This document shows positions 17,019-25,935 of a stretch of DNA of 64,000 nucleotides, in pieces (within the stretch, counting starts at the first letter, position 1; each line of letters begins with the position of its first letter). A program made the translations under genes and the position numbers. Below the pieces are notes generated by a model. That model was not told the DNA's origin. It searched no databases and worked only from the letters and a program-made list of their open reading frames with translations. The DNA comes from Streptomyces sp. NBC_01788 (GTDB lineage: Bacteria > Actinomycetota > Actinomycetes > Streptomycetales > Streptomycetaceae), in NCBI RefSeq assembly GCF_035917575.1, contig NZ_CP109090.1:1364001-1428000 (forward strand). The letters run 5' to 3'.

Positions 17019-17922
17019 GTGCCTGACGACACCCAACAGGCGGTTCCAGCCGTCCCGAGTCCGGCGACAGGAGATGAACCGCGGGAGTATCACATGCACC
17101 TGCTCCCGCGGTACTACCGCCAAGTGGAGGCATGGCCGTAAGACGATCGAAGTGAGGGTGGCCACCCCGCAGAAGCGCACCGTCGCAGCCGGCGACACGG
17201 TCGTCTTCCACGACCGGGACACCGGGCGGGAACTCGACGTCACCGTGCAGCGGATCACCCCATACCCGACCTTCGAGGATCTGCTCAGCTCGGAGGATCC
17301 CGCGCGCATCGACCCGGACGGGCCGCCCGGAGAACTGCTCGCCAACCTCCGCAGCATCTACCCGCCGGCCAAAGAAGCGCTCGGCGCCCTCGCCCTCGAA
17401 TTCGACCACCGTCCTGCCCGTCCGGGCCGCCCCATGCCGATGACGCCCGCGCAGTACGCGCAGACCGTCCCCCACCACACGGTGTACGGCTGCCTGTACA
17501 TCCGCGACGAACACGACCGGCCTGTCCAACTGCGCTCGGTCTACGGCTCGCGCCTCTGGCAGTTCCCGGGCGGCAACCTGGACGCCCAAGGAGAGGACCC
17601 GCTGCAGACCGCCCGCCGCGAAGCGGTCGAAGAGACCGGCCTCGAGCTCGGCCTGCTCACGCCGAGACTGCTCCTGACGCACTTCCTGCACGCCGGGCCC
17701 CGCCTGCCGCTGAACAAAGTAGGGCTTGTATTCGACGGAGGACGGCTGACCGCGGACCAGCTCGGCCGGATCCGCCTCGATCCCGCCGAACACGACATGT
17801 GGGCCGTCCACGATCTCGCCACTTGGCAGGAGCTGATGGCGCCGCGCGCCTTCTCCCGTCTCGACGCCATCGAACGAGCCCGTCGCGGCGAGGGCCCCGC
17901 CTACCTCATCACGCACACCTGA
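17019..17922 (+). pseudogene. ASCH-like + Nudix fusion, one-base frameshift
   Basis: A GTG at 17019 follows GGAGG by five bases. The frame gives an ASCH/PUA-like start (EYHMHLLPRYYRQVEA) and then hits a stop. Removing one base at about 17133 (a T in GCATGGCCG) restores GRKTIEVRV and VAAGDTVVFHDRDTGREL, the core of an ASCH-like RNA/nucleotide-binding domain, then a Nudix domain with FPGGNLDAQGEDPLQTARRE and AVEETGLE. The restored protein has 300 residues. The combination suggests recognition and hydrolysis of a modified nucleotide, but the substrate is unknown. The downstream frame alone still encodes the Nudix half. It may be a pseudogene or a sequencing indel. Confidence 0.75.
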
Positions 17923-17951
17923 TCCCCGGCCCGCCCACCCAAGAGGCAGTC

Positions 17952-18567
17952 GTGCCCGCCGAGGACACCAACACCCAAGCCTGGTTAATCTACGGCCAGC
18001 GACAACTGGCCCGCGCCTTCACACCGTCCATCCCCGACCGGCTGTCCTGGACGTCCTGGGGAAGGGATCGGGCCGGAAGCTGAAGTCCTCGGTGACGTCA
18101 CCGGCCGCCACGTCCTGGAAATCGTCTCCGGCGCCGGCCACCACGCCGTCCATCTCGCCCAGGCGCACGGCGCCCGCGTCACCGGCATCGAGCTGTCCCC
18201 GGCCCAGCACGAACGCGCCATCTCCACCCACGCGGACGTTGAAGGTGTCGAGTTCGTCCAAGGAGACGTGGCCGAGTACCTGGCCGAGGCCGAGCCGTTC
18301 GACGCCGCGTACGCGATCGGGACGCTGGGGTTCATCGACCCCCACCGCTCGCTGCCGCGGCACTTCGCGACGGACTGCGTCCCGGCGCCCCCCTGATCCT
18401 CTCGCTCCTGCACACCGACCTGCACGGCCGCGCCCCGTCCACGGAGGTGCATCCGTGTTGAGGCCACCGATCTGCTGCACCACCCAGACGACTCTGCCGC
18501 GGTCATCCAGCAGCTCATCCATGCCCGCCGCCTGCCCGACCGATCAGCAGCCACCTCCGGCACGTGA
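17952..18567 (+). pseudogene. SAM-dependent methyltransferase, multiply frameshifted
   Basis: A class I methyltransferase can be followed only by changing frame. From GTG 17952 the frame reads AWLIYGQRQLARAFTPSIPD and stops at 18083; near 18060 the coding sense moves to GIGPEAEVLGDVTGRHVLEI and SGAGHHAVHLAQAHGARVTG, the SAM motif, then VQGDVAEYLAEAEPFDAAYA, ending at a stop near 18396. After that PLILSLLHTDLHGRAP and, in another frame, VEATDLLHHPDDSAAVIQQL reach a stop at 18567. Within motif I the expected Gly after 'LEI' is Val. At least three frame changes plus a motif change argue for real decay. Confidence 0.75.
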
Positions 18568-18699
18568 GCCCTATGCCGGGCGGGTCCTGCGGCCATGAGC
18601 CATATGCGGTGCTGTCGCGCCGTCCAGTAGCAACAGCATGGTCCCCCTTTAGTAGAGACTGAACATCAATCCCCGGGGCTTGACACCTTCCTACGCCAG

Positions 18700-19242
18700 C
18701 TACTCCGGAGCCGCAAGGTCTGCCAGACCGGTATCACACATGATGCGGTCGATTGTCCCGGCCAAAGTGCTGTCGGCACCAATGACGGTCTCCATAGCGC
18801 GGGGCAGCAGGTCATGTTCCCGGTACCAGGAGCGGAGCTGCGCCTCGCTGATGTGAGCGAGATCGGGCTTGGTGGCGTGGCGGGCCAGGGTTTCCTCGAA
18901 AGGCATGTCCAGGTAGTAGCCGTGGCTCACGCCACGGTGGTCGGCACGTAGTTGGGCCAGTATGTCGCTGTAGTGTTCGGCGTAGAGGACGCCCTCAATC
19001 ACCGCGTGATAGCCCGCAGCGAGGGCGTAGCGGGCGACGACGTCGATCAGGCCGATGTTCGCCGCCCCGGGCCGGTCGTGCTCGCACAGAACCACACAGC
19101 GGAGGTTGTCCTGGCTGACCAAGGCTAGTCCGCGCCCGAACCTCTCACGCATGCCGACCGCGATGCTCGATTTTCCCGAGCCGCTATTGCCTCGTACGAT
19201 CACCAGCCGCGTCTCTTCTGTGCCCACCATCACCTGCGTCAC
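18700..19242 (-). CDS. P-loop kinase (uridine/polynucleotide-kinase-like AAA)
   Basis: A 180-residue P-loop kinase with GNSGSGKSS at residues 18-26 just after a first beta strand (RLVIVRG), as in zeta-toxin, chloramphenicol phosphotransferase or polynucleotide-kinase-like proteins. AAGYHAVIEGVLYAEHY looks like the Walker B strand region. The start is taken as GTG 19242; an ATG at 19230 is equally possible. It is the last gene of the long minus-strand operon but is separated from the HAD gene by 133 bases that hold no gene. The substrate is unknown; the several phosphotransferases in this operon suggest a phosphorylated small molecule. Confidence 0.8.
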   Translation of the reverse strand: MTQVMVGTEETRLVIVRGNSGSGKSSIAVGMRERFGRGLALVSQDNLRCVVLCEHDRPGAANIGLIDVVARYALAAGYHAVIEGVLYAEHYSDILAQLRADHRGVSHGYYLDMPFEETLARHATKPDLAHISEAQLRSWYREHDLLPRAMETVIGADSTLAGTIDRIMCDTGLADLAAPE

Positions 19243-19375
19243 GCTACGCGAGCAGCGATGTCTGGGGATGCTGGCGACGCCACTACAGGCACGGATCCTT
19301 CTCTATGCGAAGCGGCCCGTGCCGGTTCTGCGCGTTCGAGTGCCCGTCGGTGCACCCTTCGGGGGCTCGGCTGGA

Positions 19376-20092
19376 TTATGTTCGGAAACACCGAACGTCC
19401 ACGACGTCCATGCCTGCGGCCTTGGCTGCCTGTACACCTTCGGTCGAGTCTTCGTAGACCAGGCAGCGGGCTGGTGCGACGGCGAGGCGGGCCGCGGTGA
19501 GGAGGAACAGCCCGGGGTCCGGTTTGCCCCGAGGGGCGTCTTCACCGGTGATGATGTCGGTGAATAGAGGGCGTAGGCCGGTGGCGTCGAGGCCGGCGTG
19601 GACGGCTCGGCGTGCACCGCCCGAGGCGATGGCCAGGGGCAGGCGGCCGTGCAGGGTCTCGGCAAGCTGGACCACCGGTTGGTATGTCTGCAGTTCGGCG
19701 ATCTCGTCGAGGATCAGGTCGAGACACTGAGCGACAACCTCGTCGATCGGCACGTGGGTCCCCGTGGCGGCTGCCAGTTCGCTGATCAGCTCTGCACCGG
19801 AGGTCCCGATCCTGGACGTGTAGAACGACTCGTCCATGGTGAGACCCCATCTGGTGCAGGCGCGCGAGAGACCGCGGAAGTTGAGGGGATGGCTGTTGAC
19901 GAGCGTTCCGTCCCAGTCGAAGAGCACCGCGTCGTAGCGGTCCGGGTCCGGAGGATTCCCATGGTCGCAGGTGCCGGGTGCCGGGCAGCTGGAGTCGGGT
20001 GGTGAAGCGGCGCCGAGCGCGTCGCGTTCGCGTGGTGAGGTGGACGAGTGCTGGTCGGCCGGCGGGCCGATTCGGGGGTGACGTGCCTGCAT
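19376..20092 (-). CDS. HAD-family phosphatase/phosphoglucomutase-like protein
   Basis: A 238-residue HAD hydrolase. Motif I is VLFDWDGTLVNS with nucleophile Asp59 and Asp61, motif II is ASGGAR, motif III Lys lies in GKPDPGLF, and motif IV is YEDSTEG. The helical cap between motifs I and II is typical of subfamily IA enzymes such as beta-phosphoglucomutase and phosphoglycolate phosphatase. About 50 disordered residues precede motif I; no better in-frame start is seen, but the true start could lie further in. It follows the APH-like kinase by 21 bases and so belongs to the same operon. Confidence 0.88.
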   Translation of the reverse strand: MQARHPRIGPPADQHSSTSPRERDALGAASPPDSSCPAPGTCDHGNPPDPDRYDAVLFDWDGTLVNSHPLNFRGLSRACTRWGLTMDESFYTSRIGTSGAELISELAAATGTHVPIDEVVAQCLDLILDEIAELQTYQPVVQLAETLHGRLPLAIASGGARRAVHAGLDATGLRPLFTDIITGEDAPRGKPDPGLFLLTAARLAVAPARCLVYEDSTEGVQAAKAAGMDVVDVRCFRT

Positions 20093-20113
20093 GGGGGCCT
20101 CGCTGTCGCGTCG

Positions 20114-20872
20114 TCAAGTGGTCTTCGTGATCAGGTCTCGTGCGTGGCGCTGGGCAGCCACGGGGTCGGGCGGGGTGGCGGTGACCGCTGACATGAGACG
20201 TCCTAGCAGGTGAACGGAGCGGTAGACGGCCAAGGTCTCCTCTGAGTGCGGGATGCCGTGGTCGGTAAGGAGTCGGCTCATCTGGACCGGATGGACAACG
20301 AAGGCATGAGCGGCCCGGGCGTAGTCGAGGCTCGGATCCCCGTAGATCGCCAGCTCCCAGTCGAGGCCCGCGGTACCGGCTGGCCCGAACAGGAAGTTCC
20401 CGGGTTCCGGATCGTTGTGCAGGAGACGAGGCGCGTCCGGCTCGGGTGGGGACGCACTCGCCAGTGCCTCGGCGGTGGCGGCGGCTTCGTGGAATCCGTG
20501 GCGGGCGAGCGCGGCCTGATACGAGAGGAGCCGCTCGCGCAGGTAGTCTCCCCAGCTTGCGGCCACCGGGGTGAAGAGACGACCGAAGCCGGGGCCGGTG
20601 ATCTGGTGGACGCGATGCAGGTAGGGGATGACCCGCCGCAGCGCCTCCTCACCACTGCCCGGCGCCGTGCCGTGCAGACGTCGCAGGATCAGCAGTCGGC
20701 GGCCCCGGACGGAACCGCCCGCGAGTACGGACGGGGCTCGTATGCCGGCCTCGGAAAGCCTCTGCAGAGCTGCCTTCTCGGTGTGTGCGCGCCAGGGTTC
20801 GCGGTAGACCTTGGCCACGGCGCCAGGCAGGCGGAGAAGCCGGTTGCTCGGGGGAATCACTGTGGCGCTCAT
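20114..20872 (-). CDS. APH-like phosphotransferase
   Basis: A 252-residue protein of the aminoglycoside/choline phosphotransferase fold. The catalytic loop reads LLHNDPEPGNFLF (HxDxxxxN with Asp) and the metal-binding segment is GLDWELAIYGDPSLDYA. The N-terminal lobe is short (VAKVYREPWRAHTEKAALQR). The start ATG at 20872 overlaps the stop of the HPr-kinase-like gene (ATGA); a much longer frame running upstream in this phase is a shadow of that gene. It probably phosphorylates a hydroxyl group of a small molecule made by the operon; resistance is less likely given the context. Confidence 0.88.
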   Translation of the reverse strand: MSATVIPPSNRLLRLPGAVAKVYREPWRAHTEKAALQRLSEAGIRAPSVLAGGSVRGRRLLILRRLHGTAPGSGEEALRRVIPYLHRVHQITGPGFGRLFTPVAASWGDYLRERLLSYQAALARHGFHEAAATAEALASASPPEPDAPRLLHNDPEPGNFLFGPAGTAGLDWELAIYGDPSLDYARAAHAFVVHPVQMSRLLTDHGIPHSEETLAVYRSVHLLGRLMSAVTATPPDPVAAQRHARDLITKTT

Positions 20873-22089
20873 CGGCTTGAAGCGGGGCTGCTGAAGGCCG
20901 CGCGCACGGTCTCGGTGACGGCGGCGTACGGGACACGGGTGCCAAAGCGCAGGCTGACGGCCGGCTGACTGGCGAGGGCGTCGACAACGCGGGCTCCATT
21001 GCGCGCGAGGGCGTCGGGGCTGCTCGTCCGGATGCCGAGCCAGTCGCTGACGTAGATGTTGTCGCCCGGCGACATGCGCTGAGCGCCCAGCAGTTCCCGG
21101 GCCGACTCTGGGCGCATCGCCTGCAGATGTAGCTCCTGGGAGTCCTGGATGACCTGTGGGAAGACGACGAGATCCACGGTTGCGGTCGTTGCCAGTGGCG
21201 TGCCGGTGCGCTCGTGCCATTCGGAGGGGAGGATGTGCAGTTTGTTGGAGCCGCGGAAGTTCTGCCAGTCGGTGTTCATCGTGGACTGGGGGCGCGTGAG
21301 GTCCCACTGCTCGGCGCTCGCGTATCCGAGTGCTTGCAGGGTGCCGCCGTTGAGCCGGATCGGGCCGGGCATGGCGACAGCCTGCGGAGCCGCACCTGGG
21401 AAAGCGGTGATCATGGTGCGGTCGTTGGAAAGGAAGGCGCCCTTCGCGGTCGCGGCCAGCGCGAGCGCGAGCGTGGACTTGCCGGCGCCAGAGTCGCCGA
21501 CGACCAGGATGCCGCGGCCGTCCATAGTGGCGGCCGAGGCGTGCAGGCACACCCAGCCGTCGTCCTCGGCCCGCCGGTAGCCGATCTCCCGCAGATGCCG
21601 GGCGGCGTTCATCGTGGCGTCGGTGTCGTCGCAGGTGATGACGGTGAAGTTGCCGGGGTGGCGGACGATGAGCTGCGGCGCGATCCCGGCATCGGGATCG
21701 GTCAGGAGCACCGGGCCGCCGGGCATCGGGTGCCATGCTGCCGGGGCACCGACGTGCATCCGTACGTGGCGTGGAGCTCCGGTGCCCGTTGAACGGACAC
21801 GCTCGGCAAGGGCCGCGACGCGGGCACGGGGCAGGGCGAGAGCGCGCATCGTCGCGCTGCTGCCGGTGGCCGCGGCGTCGGGGCGCACGACGTTCCACAG
21901 GTCGCTGGGCGGCATGAACAGGCGCTGTACGTAGGTCGTTGCCATGCTGGTCGATGCGAGTACCTCGATCGTGAGGCCGCCGAGCTGGACGGTGATCTTC
22001 TCGGTGCACCACGCGTCGAGGGCGGCCACGTTGACGTCGCCGTCGAGGAAGGCGTCGAGCACGGGTATGGCCTGATCAGTGGCGGGCAT
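20869..22089 (-). CDS. HPr-kinase-like P-loop protein
   Basis: A 406-residue protein with a P-loop GDSGAGKSTLALALA at residues 198-212, preceded by a strand and HASA, as in the HprK/HPr Ser kinase fold. About 180 residues in front form a separate N-terminal domain of unknown type, and KGAFLSNDRTMI follows the P-loop. HprK-like proteins appear in several RiPP and sugar-related biosynthetic clusters, where they phosphorylate a small molecule or a peptide residue. No HPr gene is present, so a metabolic regulator role is unlikely. Coupled by overlap on both sides (14 bases upstream, 4 bases downstream). Confidence 0.85.
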   Translation of the reverse strand: MPATDQAIPVLDAFLDGDVNVAALDAWCTEKITVQLGGLTIEVLASTSMATTYVQRLFMPPSDLWNVVRPDAAATGSSATMRALALPRARVAALAERVRSTGTGAPRHVRMHVGAPAAWHPMPGGPVLLTDPDAGIAPQLIVRHPGNFTVITCDDTDATMNAARHLREIGYRRAEDDGWVCLHASAATMDGRGILVVGDSGAGKSTLALALAATAKGAFLSNDRTMITAFPGAAPQAVAMPGPIRLNGGTLQALGYASAEQWDLTRPQSTMNTDWQNFRGSNKLHILPSEWHERTGTPLATTATVDLVVFPQVIQDSQELHLQAMRPESARELLGAQRMSPGDNIYVSDWLGIRTSSPDALARNGARVVDALASQPAVSLRFGTRVPYAAVTETVRAAFSSPASSR

Positions 22090-23116
22090 CGGCGTCTCCG
22101 GCTGCGAGGAAGTGTTCGATCTTGCTCTGGCCGTTGCGGACGTGCGGGATGTGGTGGGCCGTCAGGGCGGCGGCGACGGTGTCGGCGGTCTCGGTCACGG
22201 AGTGCCGGATCCGGGCGGCGGTCGCGGTGACAGGGGTGGCGGTGAAACAGGCCCCGTACTCGATCTCGACCTGTTGGAGGGTGCCGGGGTGCGGAGCGAG
22301 GGTGGTGGTGTCAACGGTGACGGTGGACCAGTGGCCGTCCGCGTCGGCCGGCGAGGGCAGGTCCCAGGTGGCGCGGTGGAGCGTGCCGGTATGAACGAGG
22401 CGCGGGTGGCCGAGGGCTTCGGCGACCTGGGCCAGGGCCTCGTCACGGGTGGCGGCGGGGCGAATGCTCTTGTGGAGACGGCCGGCCTTGAGGACTTTGG
22501 CCTTGGCCCACCAGGTTCCATCGGGGCGGGGTGTCAGAGCGGCGTACTCGCGCCGCCCGGTGCCGGGCGGCAGATAGATGTCCGAGCGCAGGACCCGCCG
22601 GTGGATGGTGGCGCCGAAGACCGGCACACCGGTAGCGGGCAGAAGGTCGCGCAGCAGACGTGCGACTGCGGCGGGATTGGCCGGGACTGTGAGGGTGATC
22701 TTCTCCTCGGCCTCTGGGCCCTGGCCGGAGCGATGGCCGGGGCGCGGTAGCGGGAAGTTCACCGCGCCGCGCTCGTCGGCGATGGCGCTGGCCCACGCCG
22801 TGACGTCTCCGGATGCGTCGGCGGACGTGGTGGTGCGGTGGAAGGCTGCCAGGACGACGGCGTCCGGGCGCCACTGCGCGGTGACGAAGAAGAGGGCCTC
22901 ACCGGTGGATTTGTCGATGTGGCAGGCCCATAAGGGGACGTGGACCAACCCGAGGACGGCCTGTTTCGGGCGACCGGGCTCGGGCCCATGCCACAGCTGA
23001 CGGCGCAGGGTCGGCCCGTCAAGGACGAGGGCGGGGCCGGATACGGGGACGCTGAGGTGGGTGTAGGCGATGCCAGGGTCGGTGGGCGAATCGGTGGTGG
23101 CCGCGACGAGAAGCAC
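22076..23116 (-). CDS. Unknown protein (possibly CYTH-like)
   Basis: A 346-residue protein I do not recognise. I chose GTG 23116 since AAGGGA lies six bases upstream and the methyltransferase gene ends 20 bases before; a longer frame upstream is a shadow. The first third (VLGLVHVPLWACHIDKSTGE) is a compact beta-rich region. The second part starts with EEKITLTVPANPAAVARLL and later has LQQVEIEYGACF, a pattern of alternating charged residues on strands that faintly resembles CYTH/triphosphate-tunnel proteins, and ends in a helical segment RIRHSVTETADTVAAAL. That resemblance is weak. Its strict coupling (14-base overlap with the HPr-kinase-like gene) says it belongs to the pathway. Confidence 0.7.
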   Translation of the reverse strand: MLLVAATTDSPTDPGIAYTHLSVPVSGPALVLDGPTLRRQLWHGPEPGRPKQAVLGLVHVPLWACHIDKSTGEALFFVTAQWRPDAVVLAAFHRTTTSADASGDVTAWASAIADERGAVNFPLPRPGHRSGQGPEAEEKITLTVPANPAAVARLLRDLLPATGVPVFGATIHRRVLRSDIYLPPGTGRREYAALTPRPDGTWWAKAKVLKAGRLHKSIRPAATRDEALAQVAEALGHPRLVHTGTLHRATWDLPSPADADGHWSTVTVDTTTLAPHPGTLQQVEIEYGACFTATPVTATAARIRHSVTETADTVAAALTAHHIPHVRNGQSKIEHFLAAGDADARH

Positions 23117-23136
23117 GAGTGGTCCCTTCGGATGAG

Positions 23137-23781
23137 CTACGGCCGGGTGAGGATCGCGCGCCACACGGAGCGCTGCCCCGGGTCTCCCGGGCGGAGGTAC
23201 TGCACGGCTTCCCCGCTCGGGACGAGTCCTGAGGCATGGATGAGACCGAGCAGGTCGTCGGGGAAGAGGAGCGTCATGTGCTGGCCGTTCGGCAGCGCGT
23301 ACCGGTCGTCGCCGAGGGAAGTCAGGCACGCATCGAGGTGAGTGGCAGTGAAGAGGTTCAGCGACAGTGTTCCGCCGGGGACGAGGACCCGGTACAGCTC
23401 GCGTAGCGCCGTGGCGAGAGCGTCACGGTGGTGGAGGTTATGCAGGACGCCGTGGCACACGACGAGGGACGCCCGCCGGTTGCCCAGCGGGAGGCTGGCG
23501 ACGTCGGCTTCGACGAAGGCGGTCCGGGGCCCGGTGTGGCGGCGGGCCTGGTTCAGCATGCCGGGGTGCCGGTCGATCGCGAGGACGCGGTAGCCCGCGG
23601 CGGCCAGGGCGGGCAGGTTCCGGCCGGCACCGCAGCCCGCGTCGAGGGCGAGGGCGGCTTCGGGTACCGGGGCGGCGAGCAGATCCGTCAGGTAGGGCGG
23701 TGCGGGCAGCTCGGCGAAAGCGGCGACCGTGGCGCGGTCGTTCCAGTAGGTACCGGTGGGTGCCGGCCCGGAGTGGGTCAC
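23137..23781 (-). CDS. SAM-dependent methyltransferase
   Basis: A 214-residue class I methyltransferase. Motif I is LALDAGCGAGRNLPALAA, the acidic residue at the end of strand 2 is in LAIDRH, the next strand reads FVEADVASLPL, and LYRVLVPGGTLSLNLF is the post-motif strand. This is the Methyltransf_11/25 type acting on small molecules. The start GTG 23781 overlaps the GHMP kinase stop (GTGA). It sits between two unusual biosynthetic genes and probably methylates an intermediate of the operon's product. Confidence 0.92.
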   Translation of the reverse strand: MTHSGPAPTGTYWNDRATVAAFAELPAPPYLTDLLAAPVPEAALALDAGCGAGRNLPALAAAGYRVLAIDRHPGMLNQARRHTGPRTAFVEADVASLPLGNRRASLVVCHGVLHNLHHRDALATALRELYRVLVPGGTLSLNLFTATHLDACLTSLGDDRYALPNGQHMTLLFPDDLLGLIHASGLVPSGEAVQYLRPGDPGQRSVWRAILTRP

Positions 23782-24884
23782 CGTTCCTCCTGGCAGTGGA
23801 GCGTGTAGCCGCTGTTCCACGGCCGACAGTGCACGGTCCGAAGTCCCGCGTCGGCGAACGCCTGCTCGCATTTGTCGGGGGTACGGGTGAGGGCGGCGAA
23901 GGTGGGGCCGACGGAGGAGAGGGTGAGGACCTCGGCGAGCTGCTCGGTGAAGATGTGCTCGACCTTCTCGCCGGTGGTCAGCAAGTCGGGATGGGAGAAG
24001 GCGCAGTTGGCGAGGCTTCCCATCCGGAAGCGGTAGTCGAACAGCAGGCTGCCGAGTGGGCGGAGGTCGCCGTCGAGGAGGGCGGGCCAGGCGTCGTGCA
24101 GGAGCCGGTAGGCGATCTCGGGGCCGTACGTGCGGCCGGTGGTGGTGAAGGCGTCGAAGTGGCGGGCCTCGGCGGCGAGGCTGTCGCGGGCGTCCCAGAT
24201 CACCGGGTCGTGGGGCATGCCGAGCACGATGCGCAAGTCTTCGGGCAGGGCGGCCTGCAGCAGCGGAACTTGCGCGCCAGCGATCACCTGGACCGCGCCC
24301 GGTATGAGCCCGGCCGTCGCGGATCCGCCCAGACACTGGACCGGCAGAAGGTGAGCGTCGTCGTTGTCGATCTCCTCACCGTGGTTGAGTGCCAGGAACT
24401 TGACGAGCCGTCGGGCCGGGACGGGATGTCCGTAGAGCTCGTTGACGGCCGCGGCCACGGCGGCGATCTGCCCGCTGCTCGAGCCGAGTCCGAGGTGCGC
24501 GGGCAGGTCCGGGGTGCTCACCCGTACCCGCAGCCGCTCTCGGGTGCCGAGTGCCGTGCGCATCAGCAGCGCGGCGTGCCGGGCAAGGACCGGGTGGTCG
24601 CAGTCGGGGGTCGTCTGCACGGCGGGTCCGTCTCCGACGATCTCGACCTTGACGCGGCGCATGAGGTCGCAGGCGAAGAGGAGTTCGCCCGCGAGGTAGG
24701 CGCCCTGGCTGGGAACGATCTTGCTGGAGTCCAGGGCCATGGCGTTGATGCGGCTGGGGTAGTCCAGGCGTACGTGATCCGCAACCGGCTGTGGCGGGTT
24801 GCCGGGCCTGGGGTCGAGTGCGAGCGGGGAGCGTGGGGCACCGAGCGGGAAGGGCGGAAAGTCGCTGTCGATGGAGGCGCTCAT
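23778..24884 (-). CDS. GHMP-family kinase
   Basis: A 368-residue GHMP-superfamily protein. The ATP loop is LPAHLGLGSSSGQIAA (PxxxGLGSSxA), and the C-terminal motif 3 is LTLSSVGPTFAAL. The N-terminal strand region contains RINAMALDSSKIVPSQGAYL, where GHMP kinases have substrate-binding residues. Family members phosphorylate homoserine, mevalonate, sugars or shikimate-like alcohols; a subset of related proteins makes beta-ribofuranosyl compounds. I cannot choose among them. Both ends are coupled by 4-base overlaps, to the PrnB-like gene upstream and the methyltransferase downstream. Confidence 0.88.
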   Translation of the reverse strand: MSASIDSDFPPFPLGAPRSPLALDPRPGNPPQPVADHVRLDYPSRINAMALDSSKIVPSQGAYLAGELLFACDLMRRVKVEIVGDGPAVQTTPDCDHPVLARHAALLMRTALGTRERLRVRVSTPDLPAHLGLGSSSGQIAAVAAAVNELYGHPVPARRLVKFLALNHGEEIDNDDAHLLPVQCLGGSATAGLIPGAVQVIAGAQVPLLQAALPEDLRIVLGMPHDPVIWDARDSLAAEARHFDAFTTTGRTYGPEIAYRLLHDAWPALLDGDLRPLGSLLFDYRFRMGSLANCAFSHPDLLTTGEKVEHIFTEQLAEVLTLSSVGPTFAALTRTPDKCEQAFADAGLRTVHCRPWNSGYTLHCQEER

Positions 24885-25900
24885 ACGGGACTCCCGGGGC
24901 TGAGAAGGGCGCGGGCGCTTTCGGTGACGTCGAGCAGGCGGTCGAGGGCGCTGGTGGTGTAGCCGCCGCTGCCGAGGGCTCCGTTATCTCGGACGGCCAT
25001 GTTGTCCCGTGCGAGTTGGCGGTGGGGCAGGCGAAAACGCAGCAGGTCATCGATGAGCAGGGCGACGGCCGGCCGCAGGTGCGGGCGGTGGCGGGCGAGG
25101 CGGGCGAGACCGCGAGTCCGGCGGGCTGCGTCGACCATGGCGCGGTGGTGCGGCGGCAGGTAGAGGACGTTGTCGGTGAGGTACTGCTCGTACCAGGCGG
25201 CGAGGTTGCCGGTGGCGGCCTGGTTGAGGATCATCACGTCGAGGACGAGCAGGGGCATCTGGGCGCCGCCCGGCGCGTAGTAGGTGGTCCCGTCGATGTC
25301 CAGGGGCGGGTAGTACGGACGCAGGAGACCGGTGAAGTACTCGGGTGTGAGCGAGCGTTTGACCGTCAGCAGATGCGCGGCGAAGGCTCGCAGCCGCTCG
25401 TGGACGGTCGCGGCGAGTTCGTCGGCCGCTTCCTGGTTGGCCGCCTCGGGTATGCCCGCGCAGTGCCGGATCGCGTCGTCGAGGGCGTGGCTGGCGTCGG
25501 TGACCTCGTCGATGAAGACGTGCTCGCCCGGGGTGTCGGTGAAGGAGCGCCTTCGGGGGCCACGGGGGTTGCGGGTCGCGTAGGAGTACACGGTCTCCCG
25601 GGGGACCTCGTCCGCTGTGACGCCCAGGTGGAGCAGGGCGGCTTCGACGGCGATCGGCGGGACCTGGCGGGAGGTGTGGCGGGCGAGGGAGGCGGTGATC
25701 ATGCCCAGGTCCCGTAACGCCGCCCTGGCGGGGGCGACGTCACGGATCGAGGCGGCGTGCCGGGAGAGGTGCTCGGCTCGGGTGTGCAGCCACCTGGTGT
25801 CGGCCGCGATGTTGGCCTGGGGCAAGGCCCTCATCACCGCGTCGGCGCCGAGCGGGTCGAGCGTGGCCGTGATCGAGTCGAGGTCGTGGGTGAGCGTCAT
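24881..25900 (-). CDS. PrnB/DUF1864-like (indoleamine-dioxygenase superfamily) protein
   Basis: A 339-residue mostly helical protein starting at ATG 25900 behind GAGAGGA. The order of features, with ARAALRDLGMITASLARHTS near residue 60, PPLDIDGTTYYAPGGAQMPL near residue 200 and a long helical C-terminal part, resembles the DUF1864 family that includes PrnB, the haem enzyme that rearranges 7-chlorotryptophan in pyrrolnitrin biosynthesis. If right, this operon contains a haem protein that acts on an amino-acid-like substrate. No halogenase gene (PrnA/PrnC) is nearby, so a pyrrolnitrin pathway is unlikely. The family call is moderate. Confidence 0.6.
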   Translation of the reverse strand: MTLTHDLDSITATLDPLGADAVMRALPQANIAADTRWLHTRAEHLSRHAASIRDVAPARAALRDLGMITASLARHTSRQVPPIAVEAALLHLGVTADEVPRETVYSYATRNPRGPRRRSFTDTPGEHVFIDEVTDASHALDDAIRHCAGIPEAANQEAADELAATVHERLRAFAAHLLTVKRSLTPEYFTGLLRPYYPPLDIDGTTYYAPGGAQMPLLVLDVMILNQAATGNLAAWYEQYLTDNVLYLPPHHRAMVDAARRTRGLARLARHRPHLRPAVALLIDDLLRFRLPHRQLARDNMAVRDNGALGSGGYTTSALDRLLDVTESARALLSPGSPV

Positions 25901-25935
25901 AGGTCCTCTCCCGGCTCCCGGTGTCCCGGGCGCGG

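Noticed and set aside
19290..19345. A tRNA 3'-end-like sequence (GTTCGAGTGCCCG) near the P-loop kinase, as a possible attachment site
   Set aside because: The T-arm does not pair (mismatches at the closing positions) and no anticodon or D arm can be folded, so neither a tRNA nor an att site can be supported.
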